NCBI GenBank assembly: GCA_035582835.1 | Contig: JAYKAV010003080.1 | Location: 171,753-235,752, forward strand | Reading direction: 5' to 3' | DNA: 64,000 bases | DNA from: Phoebastria nigripes | Taxonomy: Eukaryota; Chordata; Aves; Procellariiformes; Diomedeidae | In this document: piece after piece, positions 1 through 64,000 of the stretch | How positions within the stretch are numbered: position 1 is the stretch's first letter | Layout: every line of letters starts with the position of its first letter | Translations under genes and position numbers: made by a program | The notes under the pieces: model-generated | Told to the model about the DNA's origin: nothing | The model's database searches: none | Seen by the model: the letters and a program-made list of their open reading frames with translations, nothing else

Positions 1-1064
1 GTGGGTGAGGAATTGGTTGGCTGGTTGCATCCAGAGGATAGTGGTCAATGGCTGAATGTCTAGATGGAGGTTGGTGATGAGTGGTGTCCCGCAGGGGTCT
101 GTATTGGGACCAGTACTGTTTAATATCTTCCTCGATGACATAGACAGTGGGATCGAGTGCACCCTCAGCAAGTTTGCAGATGACACCAAGCTGAGTGGTG
201 TGGTCGACATACCTGAGGGACGGGATGCCATCCAGAGGGACCTGGACAAGCTNGAGAAGTGGGCCCATGTGAACCTTGTGAGGTTCAACAAGGCCAAGTG
301 CAAGGTCCTGCACCTGGGTCGGGGCAACCCCAGGTATCAATACAGGCTGGGGGATGAANGGACTGAGAGCAGCCCTGCCGAGAAGGACTTGGGGGTACTG
401 GTGGATGAAAAGCTGGACATGAGCCGACAATGTGCGCTCGCAGCCCAGAAGGCCAACCGTACCCTGGGCTGCATCAAAAGAAGCATGGCCAGCAGGTCAA
501 GGGAGGTGATTCTGCCCCTCTACTCTGCTCTGGTGAGACCCCACCTGGAGTACTGCGTCCAGCTCTGGAGCCCTCAGCACAAGAAAGACATGGAACTGTT
601 GGAGCAGGTCCAGAGGAGGGCCACGAAGATGATCAGGGGGATAGAACACCTCTCCTATGAAGAAAGGCCGAGAGAGTTGAGGTTGTTCAGCCCGGAGAAG
701 AGAAGGCTTTGGGGAGACCTTATTGCAGCCTTTCAGTACTTAAAGAGGGTTTATAAGAAAGATGGCGGCAAACTTTTTAGCAGGGCCTGTTGCGACAGGA
801 CAGGGGGTAATGGTTTTAAACTAANAGAGGGTAGATGTAGACTAGATATAAGGAAGAAATTTTTTACGCTGAGGGTGGTGAAACACTGGCACAGGTTGCC
901 CAGAGAGGTGGTAGATGCCCCATCCCTGGAAACATTCAAGGTCAGGTTGGATGGGGCTCTGAGCAACCTGATCTAGTTCAAGATGTCCCTGCCCATGGCA
1001 GGAGGGTTGGACTAGATGACCTTTAAAGGTCCCTTCCAATCCAAACTATTCTATTATTGTATGA
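1..1064 (+). mobile_element. CR1 LINE, 5'-truncated by the window edge, with RT C-terminal ORF and 3' end
   Basis: This is the 3' part of a CR1 non-LTR retrotransposon. The reading frame from 56 to 976 (306 residues) begins just before reverse transcriptase motif B ([11 protein letters not shown]) and carries catalytic motif C as FADD (in SKFADDTKL). It continues through the conserved CR1 C-terminal region ([45 protein letters not shown]). Upstream of 56 the frame reads on to the window edge but has one in-frame TGA at 53-55, so the true frame starts further left. The 3' UTR carries the usual CR1 terminal text (GGACTAGATGACCTTTAAAG, then a degenerate ATTCT-type repeat) and ends near 1064. Three single Ns (near 252, 359, 824) keep the frame, so each replaces one base. 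With one stop in over 300 codons this is a fairly young but dead copy. It is not a host gene. Confidence 0.93.
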
Positions 1065-2020
1065 TTTTTGGAGGAATCTCTCACTTTACTTGTTATACAG
1101 TGTATGAAAAAGGATGCNGATCCTGTGTATGCTGCTGTCAGGCAGTCTATATAGACTTTTGCTGAAGTTGCTCATTGGGATCCTAGAAGATCAGACAGCA
1201 GCGTGCACTTCTTTTCTCACTGATCTAAGTTCTGNTCCTCAGTCATAGGTGATATGCATGGTTGCTCCCCAGAGACCTGTGCTATTACTTTGAGCTGTCT
1301 TGGGTAGACATTTATGTTACAAATCTCACCTTGGGAAGCAGAGGGAAGCCTCCACATATTCCACTATCTCCTCTGCCCCGCTGAAAGTGATCCTCAGGAC
1401 TCTGATGGCGGATGCACAACCCAGTCTTTGGACAGACAGCAGTGTAACCTGTCAAAGTGAGATTNCATTTTCTAACTAGATTTTTGTGGGGTTTTTTCCT
1501 GCCTGCCACAAGAATTTTGGAAACTGATATGCTTACAAATGCAGACTTCCCAACCATGCTCATTTTGAGGTAGACACACTGGGACAACACACTGATGCAT
1601 TTCATGGCAAGATTTAAGCGACCTGTTAGCTTTATTTGCTGTTTGTAGAGAAAAACATTGTAGCATTGTATTTAATGACAAACAAAACAAGGCAACAGTC
1701 CAAGCTCATCCCACTTTCTGATTAAGCTGTTTGTATCCTCTGTTAGGTTTCTGGTCAAGTGACCTTGTGAACTGCTCATTTTATACTGCAAATGAGAAGC
1801 AGGATGCATTTGCTTACGTGTTTTGTATGCCTGCATTTGAGGTAGTCATGCTGCATCCCCTTCACAGTCAGTAGAGAGAAATGGATGCTACTAGACAAGG
1901 ACTCCTCTGACCTTTTTAAAATCTTCTCAAGAAGATGAGGTGAGTCATGCCCTAGAAATGCCTATTTCTGTTGTTTATAGACTGGGGCTGGGATGACTAG
2001 GTCAGAATAAATAAGAGAGA

Positions 2021-2107
2021 TCATAGAATAGAATCATAGGATGGTTTGAGTTGGAAGGGGCCTTTAAAGATCATCTAGTCCAACATCCACCCCCACCTTG
2101 GGCAGAT
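2021..2107 (-). mobile_element. CR1 LINE 3'-end fragment, reverse orientation
   Basis: On the minus strand this matches the CR1 3' end: the terminal repeat (TCATAGAAT on the plus strand) is followed by GGTTTGAGTTGGAAGGGGCC and GATCATCTAGTCCAA. These are the reverse complement of the tail of the copy at 1-1064. Only about 90 bp survive, typical of a heavily 5'-truncated insertion. Confidence 0.88.
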
Positions 2108-4920
2108 GAATCTCCTAAAGATTTTTCACACCTCTGTAAAGATAAGTCATGTAACGTATGATTATATACCTTTGGTGTCATGAAAACAAACGTATTTTTT
2201 TCATTAAAACCTGAATCCAGTTGCTTTGCTAAATCAAATAGAAAGTTATTAACATGCGTAGTGGATAATCAGTGTTACTACACCATACTGTTGTTGCAGA
2301 AAGGCAAATGAGCACTTAGCATCTAACAGGCTGAAATAATGGAGGACTGGATTTCTCGCCTCCTACACACACACACGCCACACGCACATTTCCTCATTCA
2401 AAGCACTCACACACAAGGTCCAGGTTCCCTTCTCCCCAAACCCAGAGGGGGTTTCACTGGTTTGGTGGATGCTTTTCCATGTGGCTGCTCTTCTAAATGC
2501 TAGTTCCCTCTTCTCTGACTCTGCAGCCTGGCTGCAGTTCCTCAGCAATTTTCCTGCAGCCCTCTTGAAAAGCTCAGAGATAATTTCATTCTTCTTCATT
2601 CATGAAGAAAGCAAAGTCAATGACAGAATTTTATCAAGTGGACTAAACCTCAGATGTCAGTCATGACTTTATCAAACATTTCATTTTGCAGAAAAACTCA
2701 AGGCACCTTCTTTGCAGTACTCTTAATTCAGCAAATTAGTGAAAACATTTGAACTTGAAGACTTACAAACAGGTTTCTATTGAAATTTTTGAAGAATCCT
2801 CATCCATTTCTGTGGAACGTACCTGCTGGTGTTTTCTGATGAGAAATTTCTGTTGGGGAAAAAAAAAACAAGCAGACCTACTGATATTTTAGTCAATCAG
2901 TTGCTGCAGCTAAAAGAAACAGGTATTTTTTTTGTGAGAACATCTTGTTAAGTAATGAAAATAATCCTTTTGTTTTACCATGCATTTTCTACTTCGTGTC
3001 AGATGAAGCTTCCTGTAATAGTGCTGCAGTACAGACCACTGCCCCAGGGATCTCGCTCACAGTTACACATGATGGTTGCTGCCCAGAGCAGCCTCAAGTC
3101 CCAGTGAACAAGAGACAGGGCGTTTAAGGAGGATGGAGACAGGTCATGGCTAGATCACGGAGCAGCAGCTGCTGACCAGTAACAGAAATGATAGTGGCTT
3201 TCAGGTATCCTGGGTGTGCTAGTTCATTCCTGTGCCGTGCATCCTGGTGTCAAATGCAATCGTGTCATAACATAATATGTATTAATTTAACTTCTCCTAA
3301 ACTCACTGTGTTGATAGTTGTAAGAAATGCTAGTGGTTACAAAGAAGGGTTAGGAAATTTGCTGGCATTGTACTTGCTTTCTATTTCTAAGATAACTCAA
3401 TATCAAGAAGTGATTTCTTGCTCCCAAATGCCGTCCCTATTTTAATGTGGGGAAAGGGTGCTACAAATTTTTAAAAGTAAACCGTTGATAAACTTTCTTC
3501 AGCTTGTCTTAGTTAAATTTCATAACCATGAGTCTTGGTTAAATTTATAATTTATCCAGCTATCAAACAAAACATATGTAAGGTGCATATTAGAACTTGG
3601 TTTACAACTGTGTATAAATCTGTTCTACTCTAGACCTCAGTTCACTGCTTTTCTTTCCATTTCATCACAGAAAGTAGAGAGACACAGGGAATAACTTAAA
3701 TGTATTAAGGTAAAGTTCAGTACTGAATGAATACTGCCTTCATACANGCTGTGACTAAGCAATAAGATTGAGATGACTCAAGCCCTAAGTCATATTTTCG
3801 TGGATGTTTTAACATTGCANGGATGTTTTTTGCTTAACAATAGCAAAAATATTTTTCCTTCCTTCATTCTTTGGTTCGGATCTGTTGGTTTGTTTAATTT
3901 TGCAAGCTGACGTATTGAATTTTATTTCCTTTCTTACCCGGGGAGGTATCATCTTTTCTGGTTAAATGCTCAGCCAGGAAAGTGAACCATGTTTACTCAA
4001 TGATGAGCAAAACAAAAGAAAAAGGTTGCCACCCTGTTGTGTCATTCTTCCCGCTCCTTGCCTCCTGCTTGTAAGTATATTAGCTAAAGCAGTGTAATAT
4101 AGAGAAGATTAGTAGATAGCTGATGCTTTGGAATAAACAAATAAGGGGTTAAATTCTCTCATTTCATTGTTTTGTAGGATCTCTGGGGAGCGTGGGCTTG
4201 TGTTCACAAGTGAACGCCGTCTGGTGTACTCTCTACCTCTGGTCTGTTCTGCACTTGTTCCCCTGCCTGCATACACGCTGCCTTTCTCCTGGCATAGCGC
4301 ACTTGAAAAATAACACAAGGTTGTTGGGGTAGCAGCCAATGGAACGGTCAGGAATGTAACCCTAATATTTGGGCAGCTGTGTGAGCCTAAAATTCTACAG
4401 CAAGGAAACAGAAAACATAATTTTTATTTTTTTAAAAATGCTTTTTCATGTTATTTGAAGATTTTTATAAGGGCTGAAAAACAAGCGGAGGGAGACCTGT
4501 AGTAGGAGCATGGTTTAATGAATGCTCAGACCAACAGTGCTGAGCTTAGTCTTAGCTCTCTTATTTGTATAATCAGGCATGTTAATTTACTGCATTCTTA
4601 CACAGTAAGGTGGAATATTTCATAGATTTAATGAGCTTTAACATTATTGCTTTAGTCTTCAAACACTTATGATTTTGGTTTTGAAATGTTATTACACTAG
4701 TGCTAGAAACTAGATATAGCTTGAAGGCATTGACTGTGGTTGGAGAGAGATCTGCAGTCCTGTAGGTATATGACAGCTTTGCCAAGANGTTACCAGAAAG
4801 CTGGAATTGTGCCTGACCTAAAAAATGAACTGCTGCTGAATCCATTGTTTTTGTTTGATTAATGACTCTGAGTTTTTCTGATTACTATGAAGTCAAACAC
4901 GCTTATACTACATGACTTGC

Positions 4921-4964
4921 AGAGAGGCAGACTTGAAGAATACAGAGAGGCAGACTTGAAGAAT
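4921..4964. repeat. Two-copy 23-bp tandem duplication
   Basis: The 21-base unit AGAGAGGCAGACTTGAAGAAT occurs at 4921-4941 and again, identically, at 4944-4964, separated by AC. Perfect identity suggests a recent slippage or duplication event. Confidence 0.9.
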
Positions 4965-6824
4965 CAGAGCTTCAGCTTTTCCCTCAGCTTGCATTGATTC
5001 CAGTGCACTGATACAAATTTGTATGATGGTATTCTGTGCTTTTAATATCTCTTCAAACAATGTTGCTGCCACTTATACGTGACCCTTTCTTTAATGTAAT
5101 ATATGACTTGCCAGTTCATAAATCTTCCAGCTCTTATATCTAAAGGTTTTTGAAGTTTGTTCTTAGTCAAAGAATCTGCTTACTATTTACATTGTAATAC
5201 TGACTAGAGCTCTCACTCAGTCTAATCCATGTGCCATTAACCAAGATCACATTCAACAAATTTGGTTTGGTTTTCTTTTCTTGCCACTTGATTTCAGTGC
5301 CTTGAGTCACTCTTCCTTATCTTGCAAATTTATTGATTTTGTGCAACAAGCATTTCCTGGTGCTTCAGTACCTGCTGGCACTTAGTTTGCTTACCTGGGC
5401 GTGTGCACTCTGCAAACACATCGTTGAGAAGCGAAGCTGGTTTTTCTTGCTCCTCTATATGGCATTCTGCAACCAGTATGCTTAAGTTAAAACAGGAAGA
5501 GAGACAAGTTGGCCATTACACTCTCAACATGGTAAGCTTTACATTTGTTAAAGGGTCTTGGTACGACAAGAACCTTTTTATGCCTTTCTGCTATTTTATT
5601 AGACTTAATGTTGGCAGTCCTTCCCTTCCTTCCCCCATCATAGGCTTGCATACAGCTGTGGGCCTCAGAAAAGATAAAAGTTAACTGTGGACATGGACCA
5701 CGTTTTGGTGGCTACCTAGTGATGCCATCTTTGTTTTGAATTTTATTTTGGAACCCCATGTGAATGAACTCAGGATACACGGGATTTGTGTGTTTTAAGC
5801 AGCACGTATATGAAACGTGCCTCTCTCCATTTGAGTGTTAAAGCTGGGTGCGTTGGATCCAGATTCACCACGCTGTGATACATAGTGCCAGCACTGAGTT
5901 GGGAGGTGGGAACTGTGGCCTCCTGAAGCATGCGTAAAAGGCAGCCGTGCCATCAATCCTGCTCCTGCTGAGTTTCCAACTCGCCCGTTGTGCCTCGTGC
6001 AGCTCTGGTTCGGGCAGTAGTTGGTGTCTTTTCAAGAGATGATATATCCTAGCTTCTCATGTGACAAAAGTCAATTACAGTCCACCACGCCATGCTGCAT
6101 TCGGCTACTGTTGGTAGGAATTTCTTCACCAGTATGGAAATACTGTTTGTGCCTGTCCCAGATACACCTGTGCAGGTAAATATGTCTAGTGCAGACCACG
6201 TTTCTCTGCTGGCAAAGAATTTCTCACCAGCAGTTAGGTGAAGGCTCTGTCACTCAAGCAACGTGAGGCGATGCCGTGGTTCCCATGCCACTGCAGTCAG
6301 TGCATGTAGAAAATGCTGCCTCTATTGCTGAGTCACTAAATTGTTCCACGAACTGGCTTCTGGCTAAGTAAACATAATGGCTTGGTGGTGGGAGTAATTT
6401 CTTGCATCAAGCAATTTGCTAATAGCGCCATTGAAGAAAAGAGGGTAATTCCTCCCCCTTCATCTCGCTTCCTTTCAGCTCTGCCTCTGTCTCTTGGGAG
6501 CCAGGATGCTTCTCCTCCTTCCTGAGGAGATGGGGAGAGATAAGGGGAAAGCNTTTTGGAGTGCAGATGAAGCTGTTGATTTGCTGGATTTGGGAGGATA
6601 CATGTGGCAGTGACAGGGGTGGTCGCTGCACCTGTGGTAACTACAAATGTAGCTGATTGCAGTGGATTCACTGTACTTCCTGTAGCTCTTAACTCACATC
6701 CCTCATGAAGATTCAGTTTCAGGAGTGCTGTATTTCTAATGGTCACAAGCAGCTGTGCTAGCAGTTAACAAAAATAAATGGCATGTTCTTCCCCACTGTA
6801 ATGCTGCTTCTTCCTCTTCCTCTT

Positions 6825-6826
<2 letters not shown>

Positions 6827-6880
<54 letters not shown>
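6827..6880. repeat. T38/A16 homopolymer junction
   Basis: Thirty-eight Ts (6827-6864) pass directly into sixteen As (6865-6880), after a CTTCC-rich stretch. It could be two retroposon tails in opposite orientation, a real low-complexity palindrome, or an assembly join. Confidence 0.85.
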
Positions 6881-9800
6881 GCCTGAAGTAATTCTTTTGT
6901 CTTGGGAGGGTGAGCAAATGCTCTCTGGATAGACATGGTACCTATGTACAGTGGATGCAGGAATGCTGCAGGATAAACTGCACCTTATTATTCAGTGGTG
7001 TCTAATTTTGCTGTCATGTGCTAATAAGAGTCTGTTATTTCTAATGTATCTTCCCTCAACAAGAGCTTCAGAGAGGAAGACTCCATTCTATAAATCCCTT
7101 TCCACAGGGATAAGAGAAGTGGGAAAAGCACGTGGATAGTCCCAATGAGCAGTTCTTCTACCCCTTTCCATGAGGCAAGGGAAAACAACCACATACTCGA
7201 GAGGCTCACTTACATACTGTCTTGCAACTGCGTCACTTCATTCGTTCCTCCTCCATTACTACTTCCTTTGCAAGTCCAATATTAGATCATTGCTTTACTC
7301 TGACTTAAGAAATCAATGCTCTATCTACATATTGAATGTAGATTAGAACTAAGCCCATCCTTTTAGGGGGCTTTGCATTTTTCCATGTGTCCTAATTTGC
7401 ATTTTAGCGCTCCTCAAATGCTCTGTTGTGTGAAATCTTCACTCAGTTTAGGGTGAAAACAACTACATTTCCTAACCAGCCACAGGGCTGCTTAATAAAA
7501 CATCAGAAGTCAGTTAAAAGGAGCATTGTCACTTTCTAAAAGCTGGCTGGCTGGTTTTGTTTTTAAACCCTAGGTTGGTTCATAATTCAGCTTTTGTCAG
7601 CTAATTTATTCTGGACTACTCAGAGAGAGAGCAAGAAGTAGCACAGGAAAGGAGAAGAGCGAATTTTCCTGTTAAATCTTNATGTGAAATACAAGCATGG
7701 TCATGTGTTGTCTAAAGCAGGGGAGTCTTAAGTGGTAGTTTGTTAAAAACAGTATCTCATTACTTATTAGACTCCTTTTCTGTAGAGCAAGTGTTCCTGC
7801 TGGTTTTGCTGTCACCCTTCTTTTTGTTTAACAAGTACGTGTACAACAGAAAAGCCCACCACTTAACCACAAAAGGTATGGGAGCTAAACCAGATGGTCT
7901 CCTGCTGTGAGGTAGGTGATGTTTTGGTACCTCTTGTACCAGCACATGGCAGAATGAAGGCAGTGCTACCAGAGTTTCAACACAGAATTTGTCTAATCAG
8001 GCAGGAGTGAAGTAGGATGCAGGGACAAGGGATTTTTGACTAGATCTGCTTCGTGTAGGGTAAAGATACCTGCGCTATCTTCAGTCCTAAAAGATAGCCT
8101 TGCGAGAGTAACGTTATCTAAGAATTGGGAAAACTTTGCTTATGCAAAGTTAACTGCTGCTAATACTTCAGCTGGCTTGGGGTAGAGAATATCACCTAGG
8201 CAGAGGTCATGAGGGTAATGCGTTGAGAGGAATCCTGTCTGAAGAAATACAAGCTTCTCTTGAGATATTTGCTGAAGCTTCAGCAGCTAGGCAGTGTCTG
8301 GTTAGGAAATTATTATTTTTGAATAGCAATTTCATAGTGCAGAAGAAAATCTGGAAGGTGAGGTGGGTCTGAACCTTAAGGTCAATTAACTGGTTGGTAC
8401 GCGTATGTTGGATAGTTGGCGGACAGAAAAATGGGCTATTTCAGCATCAGATATGTTACTGCAGCCCTGAACACAAAAGCTGTATTGCCAACGTGCTCGG
8501 TGTTGTGCTGGAGACTGTGTTCCCCCACCAAAGCAATGAGGGAAACTTGAGGATGCTGGGTTTTAAGGCTGTCATTAGTGGGTTTTATGTCTTGCTAATA
8601 CTGAGTCTGAGATCATTAAACAGGCTGCCATCCCAGCTATTGAGGAGAATATTTTTGCTAAATCACAAGGTATTTTAACCTACATAGAGTTGGNTGAACA
8701 CATAAGCAGGTAAAATTGTATTTTCTGACAGTTGCCAAATCTCACTGTTACATGATAAAGACAGTTAAAACCCACAAGATTTTTGTCATAAATGGGACTA
8801 AGGATCTATTTCCANGTATGTTCAGTAAAAAATAGAAAGAAACAAAACCCATTGTGAATAGAATAAAACTTCAGTTGATTATAGTGTTTCTATAAGAATA
8901 GATTTTACTACAATCTTTCTGTTAATGTGGGTAACATGAATGTAATTTGGGTTTATGTCTAATTGGTAAACATTATAATACCCTGCATTATTCTCTATAT
9001 TGCAAACTCTAACGTAGTTTCTGTTGTCTTTACAAACAAGACTATCATAATTTCAATTCAAGATTCATGTCGTTTACCTAAAAGGTCAGCTGTCAGCATG
9101 AGATACCGGAATTTTGTTGACGAGACCACTGTCCAGTGAGTCTGCTCTGGTGTTTCTAAGCCAGTCTCATCTGGCATGGAAGGCAGTGGTAACTCAGAGA
9201 TCAGTTGCAATGTCAGGTTGTGCCTGTGGGCAGTAAGAATAATTCTTCCATTCTCTCCTTCGTTAACCTCTTGCGTGCTTCTACTCTCCGTGCCTTCGCA
9301 CCTCTCACCACCANCTCTGGTGCTGGCCCCTAAATCCAACCTCTTCCCCACCTATTCCTGAGCATAGGCAGGGGTTGCTGTGACTGCCTGTTGATCTGTG
9401 GCTCAGAAGGATCTCCATTCATGTGGGATTTAGGTCCTACCTGCTTTCTACCTGCAAGTGTTGCCTCTGCTACCAATGGTGCATGTTCTGTGGTTTAGGA
9501 TTTCCTCACTGGTGAAAGCTGCAATAAACTTAATGGAATGATCTTTCAGCTGATTTACATCTGGCACAGGAGAGTGTAGCGCACTCTTAAATTTTAAGTC
9601 CATCTAATCCGACAATTTGTGATCTCATCACCCTTACCAGTGCTTAGTTCTGCTCTGGAATCTACATATCTGACCCTATGCTCCAGGTGGCAAATGAAGT
9701 AACTGGATTCCCAATTATGGCATGTCACCTTAGTAATTTTGGATTTCATGTGTGCCTCCCTGTACTGAGAGAAAAACCTTCCAGGACATTCAAGGATAGG

Positions 9801-12800
9801 CGGTATGCTTAGCCAAAGGGAATTTTTGTGGCTTTCGGATATTCTGATAGGAGTACTAACTTCTTTAGAGTTAAAAGAAAAAAGCTCAGAATATATGGCC
9901 AGATGTCAAGTTAATCTTGTGAAGTTGTTTTTCTCTTCCCTGAATTCCCAATATCTGAATACATCTTAGAAGGTACAGTGTTCTTGTCAGCCTGCGTGTC
10001 ATACCACTGCACTGTTTTTCTGCAAGAACCCTAGTTACCTGTAGTGCATCATCAAGACAATAATGGTGCTATCAGAGACCATTTTTAACACTTTTGTTGT
10101 CCTAAATTTCTAATTGTATTGTTCATTCTTTCCCTTTAACCTCTTGGTTTTCCATTTTTCAATAGAACTTGGCTTTTTTTCTCAGTTAAAAAAAACAAAT
10201 GCNTGTCAGAATAATGCTGTGTGTCCCCTATGTTACCCCTGCAAGGACAACTTGCAAACAGAAATCTGGAGCACCTTGGCCAGCCAAGCAACTTAGCTTA
10301 TTCTCTGATGCTGAACTTGGCTCTGTGAGTTTTATGGCGGTGCCCCATGCTCCCTAGTCCACTGATGTTAGGATCCGGTTGGGATGAAAGTACTGTTTTC
10401 ACCTGGCATTTTGCTAGGCAGTTCAAGAAAGAAGCTAGCCGCCTTGATAGTACAAAGTATAATTCACATGTTGGATTTCTTCCTTTTGCTTACAAGTAAC
10501 TTGGCCTTATGGTATTAATAGAAACACCATTTTCAAGAATTTAAGAATAAACATAATGGTCCAGTGTTTTATTTTTTCTATTAAAATAAATGCAGAGAAT
10601 CAAAGGAAATTCTTTTTTCATGTGTGTTTTTATTACTTGGCTTTTATATGTTTAAGATAGCAATCTAGCCAGAAGTAGTAGTCTGTGGTTTGTTTGTTTC
10701 CCAATTTTCAGTAATATTAAGCTCATAATTGGCAGTCCTGACTTGTATTTCTGCCTTGCATGACTTGTTGTGTGCTTTCAGTTTGCGTATGACATTTCTG
10801 TCCCATTTTCTTACCTGATGAAAGTGACACTGATAGTTGGATCTGTATTGCAGAAACAGTAAGATTTATATTACTGTTTTCTTAGAAAAAATAGATGAAA
10901 ATACTTATATTCCACTTGTGTATGCTTTATGATTTTTTTTATTAATTTGAAAATTTTAAAGATTAATTGAAACAGGTTACAAAATATCAGAAGAAATTCC
11001 CATGCTCATGTAAGACTAATCTGAGGAAAAATCTCCTTTGAACTTAAATTGTGACATTTGTATCCTTTACTAATAAATAGTCAGATAACTAGGGGAATGG
11101 AGTATTTCCAAACTCATATTCTGAAGTAGTTGGTGAAAAGCAACACAAGAATTTCATCTGATGCCATTGGCAACAGTATTTGCTGTTTCAGGAAGGGAAA
11201 CAGAAGAATATCTTGTCTTATACCCATAGTTGTCTTAGACTGTGAACACTACTCCTTCAGTTCTCTGTGCTATTTATCTTTGTCAAAACCTTTCAAAACT
11301 GTTGAAAGCTAGGGAAGCAAGGGCTGCTTTAAAAAAAAAAAAAAAAAAAAATTTCTTAAGAGCTGTTTTAGTTCTTCCAGCATGCATAATATAAAATAAA
11401 TCTGCATTATCTTATAGCATATGTTCACCTATGTACGCACACATATGTATTTGCACTTATGTATGATGACGTGGATGCATTTTTTGTGTATAAATGGGTT
11501 TATGTTTGTATACTGGATATAACGTGTGTATGCTTCAAAGTACAATGTGCATCTGTTCACATAGCTTAATGTTTTAAGGAAAAGTGTCTTGGAGGTCATG
11601 CCTTGTTTCGATGTGAAACTCTATGTTTACTTATGAGACTGTGAGGGCTGGATGTTCCAACCAGATAACTAGAAGTTTTAGATATTTTCCAAGTAGCTTC
11701 CTGGTGACTCTTTCCAAACAGGGACAAGTTCAGAGCTCCAGTATGGACTCGGGTGTCTCTTCTGGTTTTGTCTGGAAGTCGTTTTCTGTTTAGAAATGAC
11801 AGAAGAGAGAAAGGAAAAAAAAAAAGTGACTTATTAACATGTAGCCACCCAGAAGTAAGACAAATTTCACTTTAAGTTCTTGCTGTATTTACTGGAAGGG
11901 AATGGGCATTTCTAGAACATGTCATCCTAAATTAAATGTATGCAGTAAGTGGATAAATCACTCCTTGAAAGTTCCTATTTCTCCAAATTGACTGTAAAGC
12001 GAGTATAATGGATGACTTGCCGAGATGCAGGTGTATACTTGTTTTGAGGTGAGTCTTGCCTTTAGTGCTGTCCTCTGAAGCCCTTCCACTTGTTAATTTT
12101 TACTTTTCCCTTAAAGTAATCTCAGGGGAATGAGTACAATCATTCCTCCCCCCACCCCCACGCTCATTACTGTTAGGATGGAAGTATTACAAGGTGAATA
12201 TAGTCATTTAAATGTATTGCAGTAGGAAGATAATTGCAGAGCCCTCGTGGGAGCATAATAATCAAACATTAGCGAGTAAATAAACAACAACATAGAAAAC
12301 ATGACGTATAAGTAGCCCCTGAGATACCTGATAGTCTGCAAGCCATTCTTTGGTGACTTTCAAACCAGTATTAGATTAAGCCTTTCTTAAATCAGACTGT
12401 GATGGTAATGTCAAAATCACCTACACTTGTTTGTTTTGACTTTCAGGTAGTTTGAAATAAATGTAGCCAGCTATTTTGTGGCTCCAAACTACAATTATGC
12501 CAGGAAGTTGATTCTGCAGCTGCTTGTGAATGCAGTCTGAAGGCCTGCAGAGTGTCGGTGAGCGTTGGCCAGGACACAAGGGCATTCAGTAACCAGGAAA
12601 ATGACTGGCTTTCTTAAGGAATAAACAAAGAAGAAACCTTTATTTCTTGCATAGTTGGAAGGCAAAGCAATACAGTCTTGACACCTGGTTGACTTAAAGA
12701 AGCGTTTTCAAAATACCTCTTGACTGTGTGGATCTTGTAACTCTGACACAAACGTGCCTTTGGACTTTTGCAAACAAATCATTGGAAGAATTGATTGGGC

Positions 12801-12829
12801 AAAACAGTCATTGAAAGAGTGGCTGTTGA

Positions 12830-64000
<51,171 letters not shown>

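Noticed and set aside
11420..11530. Possible microsatellite (ATGTATGTAC-like text)
   Set aside because: Too degenerate to define a repeat unit.

Overview
The window is vertebrate nuclear DNA, almost certainly from a bird. The evidence for a bird is CR1 LINE copies with the avian type of 3' end (ATTCTRTGA-like terminal repeats), an LTR of a type I recall from avian genomes, and a gene made of short exons in long AT-rich introns. The species cannot be fixed from the sequence. There are two assembly gaps (831 and 357 N) and scattered single-base Ns.

The one protein-coding gene I recognise is SYTL5 (synaptotagmin-like protein 5, Slp5, a Rab27 effector), on the + strand. Eleven coding exons lie between 12836 and 63448: the start codon, the Rab-binding domain with its FYVE-type zinc finger, the Ser-rich linker, a 66-nt exon that can be skipped in frame, and the first part of the C2A domain. 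The exons join without any frame conflict to give 480 codons plus two bases. The rest of C2A, C2B and the stop codon lie beyond the right edge. Ten introns are complete. Nine have GT-AG ends and one (intron 7) has a GC-AG end that the reading frame requires. No promoter or 5' UTR exon could be recognised upstream of 12836.

Layout: 1-1064 is the 3' part of a well-preserved CR1 LINE. 1065-12835 is non-coding DNA with one small CR1 tail. Intron 1 (about 18.9 kb) holds nearly all the younger repeats: two nested CR1 clusters (about 20670-23717 and 27990-30971), a reversed CR1 tail at 24558, and a probable solo LTR (24911-25874). Intron 2 (about 10.3 kb) has a much older CR1 relic (about 33390-34800) and the second gap. 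From about 34.8 kb rightwards I recognise no transposon. That half is intron plus SYTL5 exons.

I found no undescribed biological system. The most interesting observation is that in both nested CR1 clusters a CR1 copy has inserted, in the same orientation, at what appears to be the same nucleotide position of the host CR1 (GACA/TACTGGAG). After the GC-AG intron, the next is a 51-base pure T run just upstream of the exon 4 splice acceptor.
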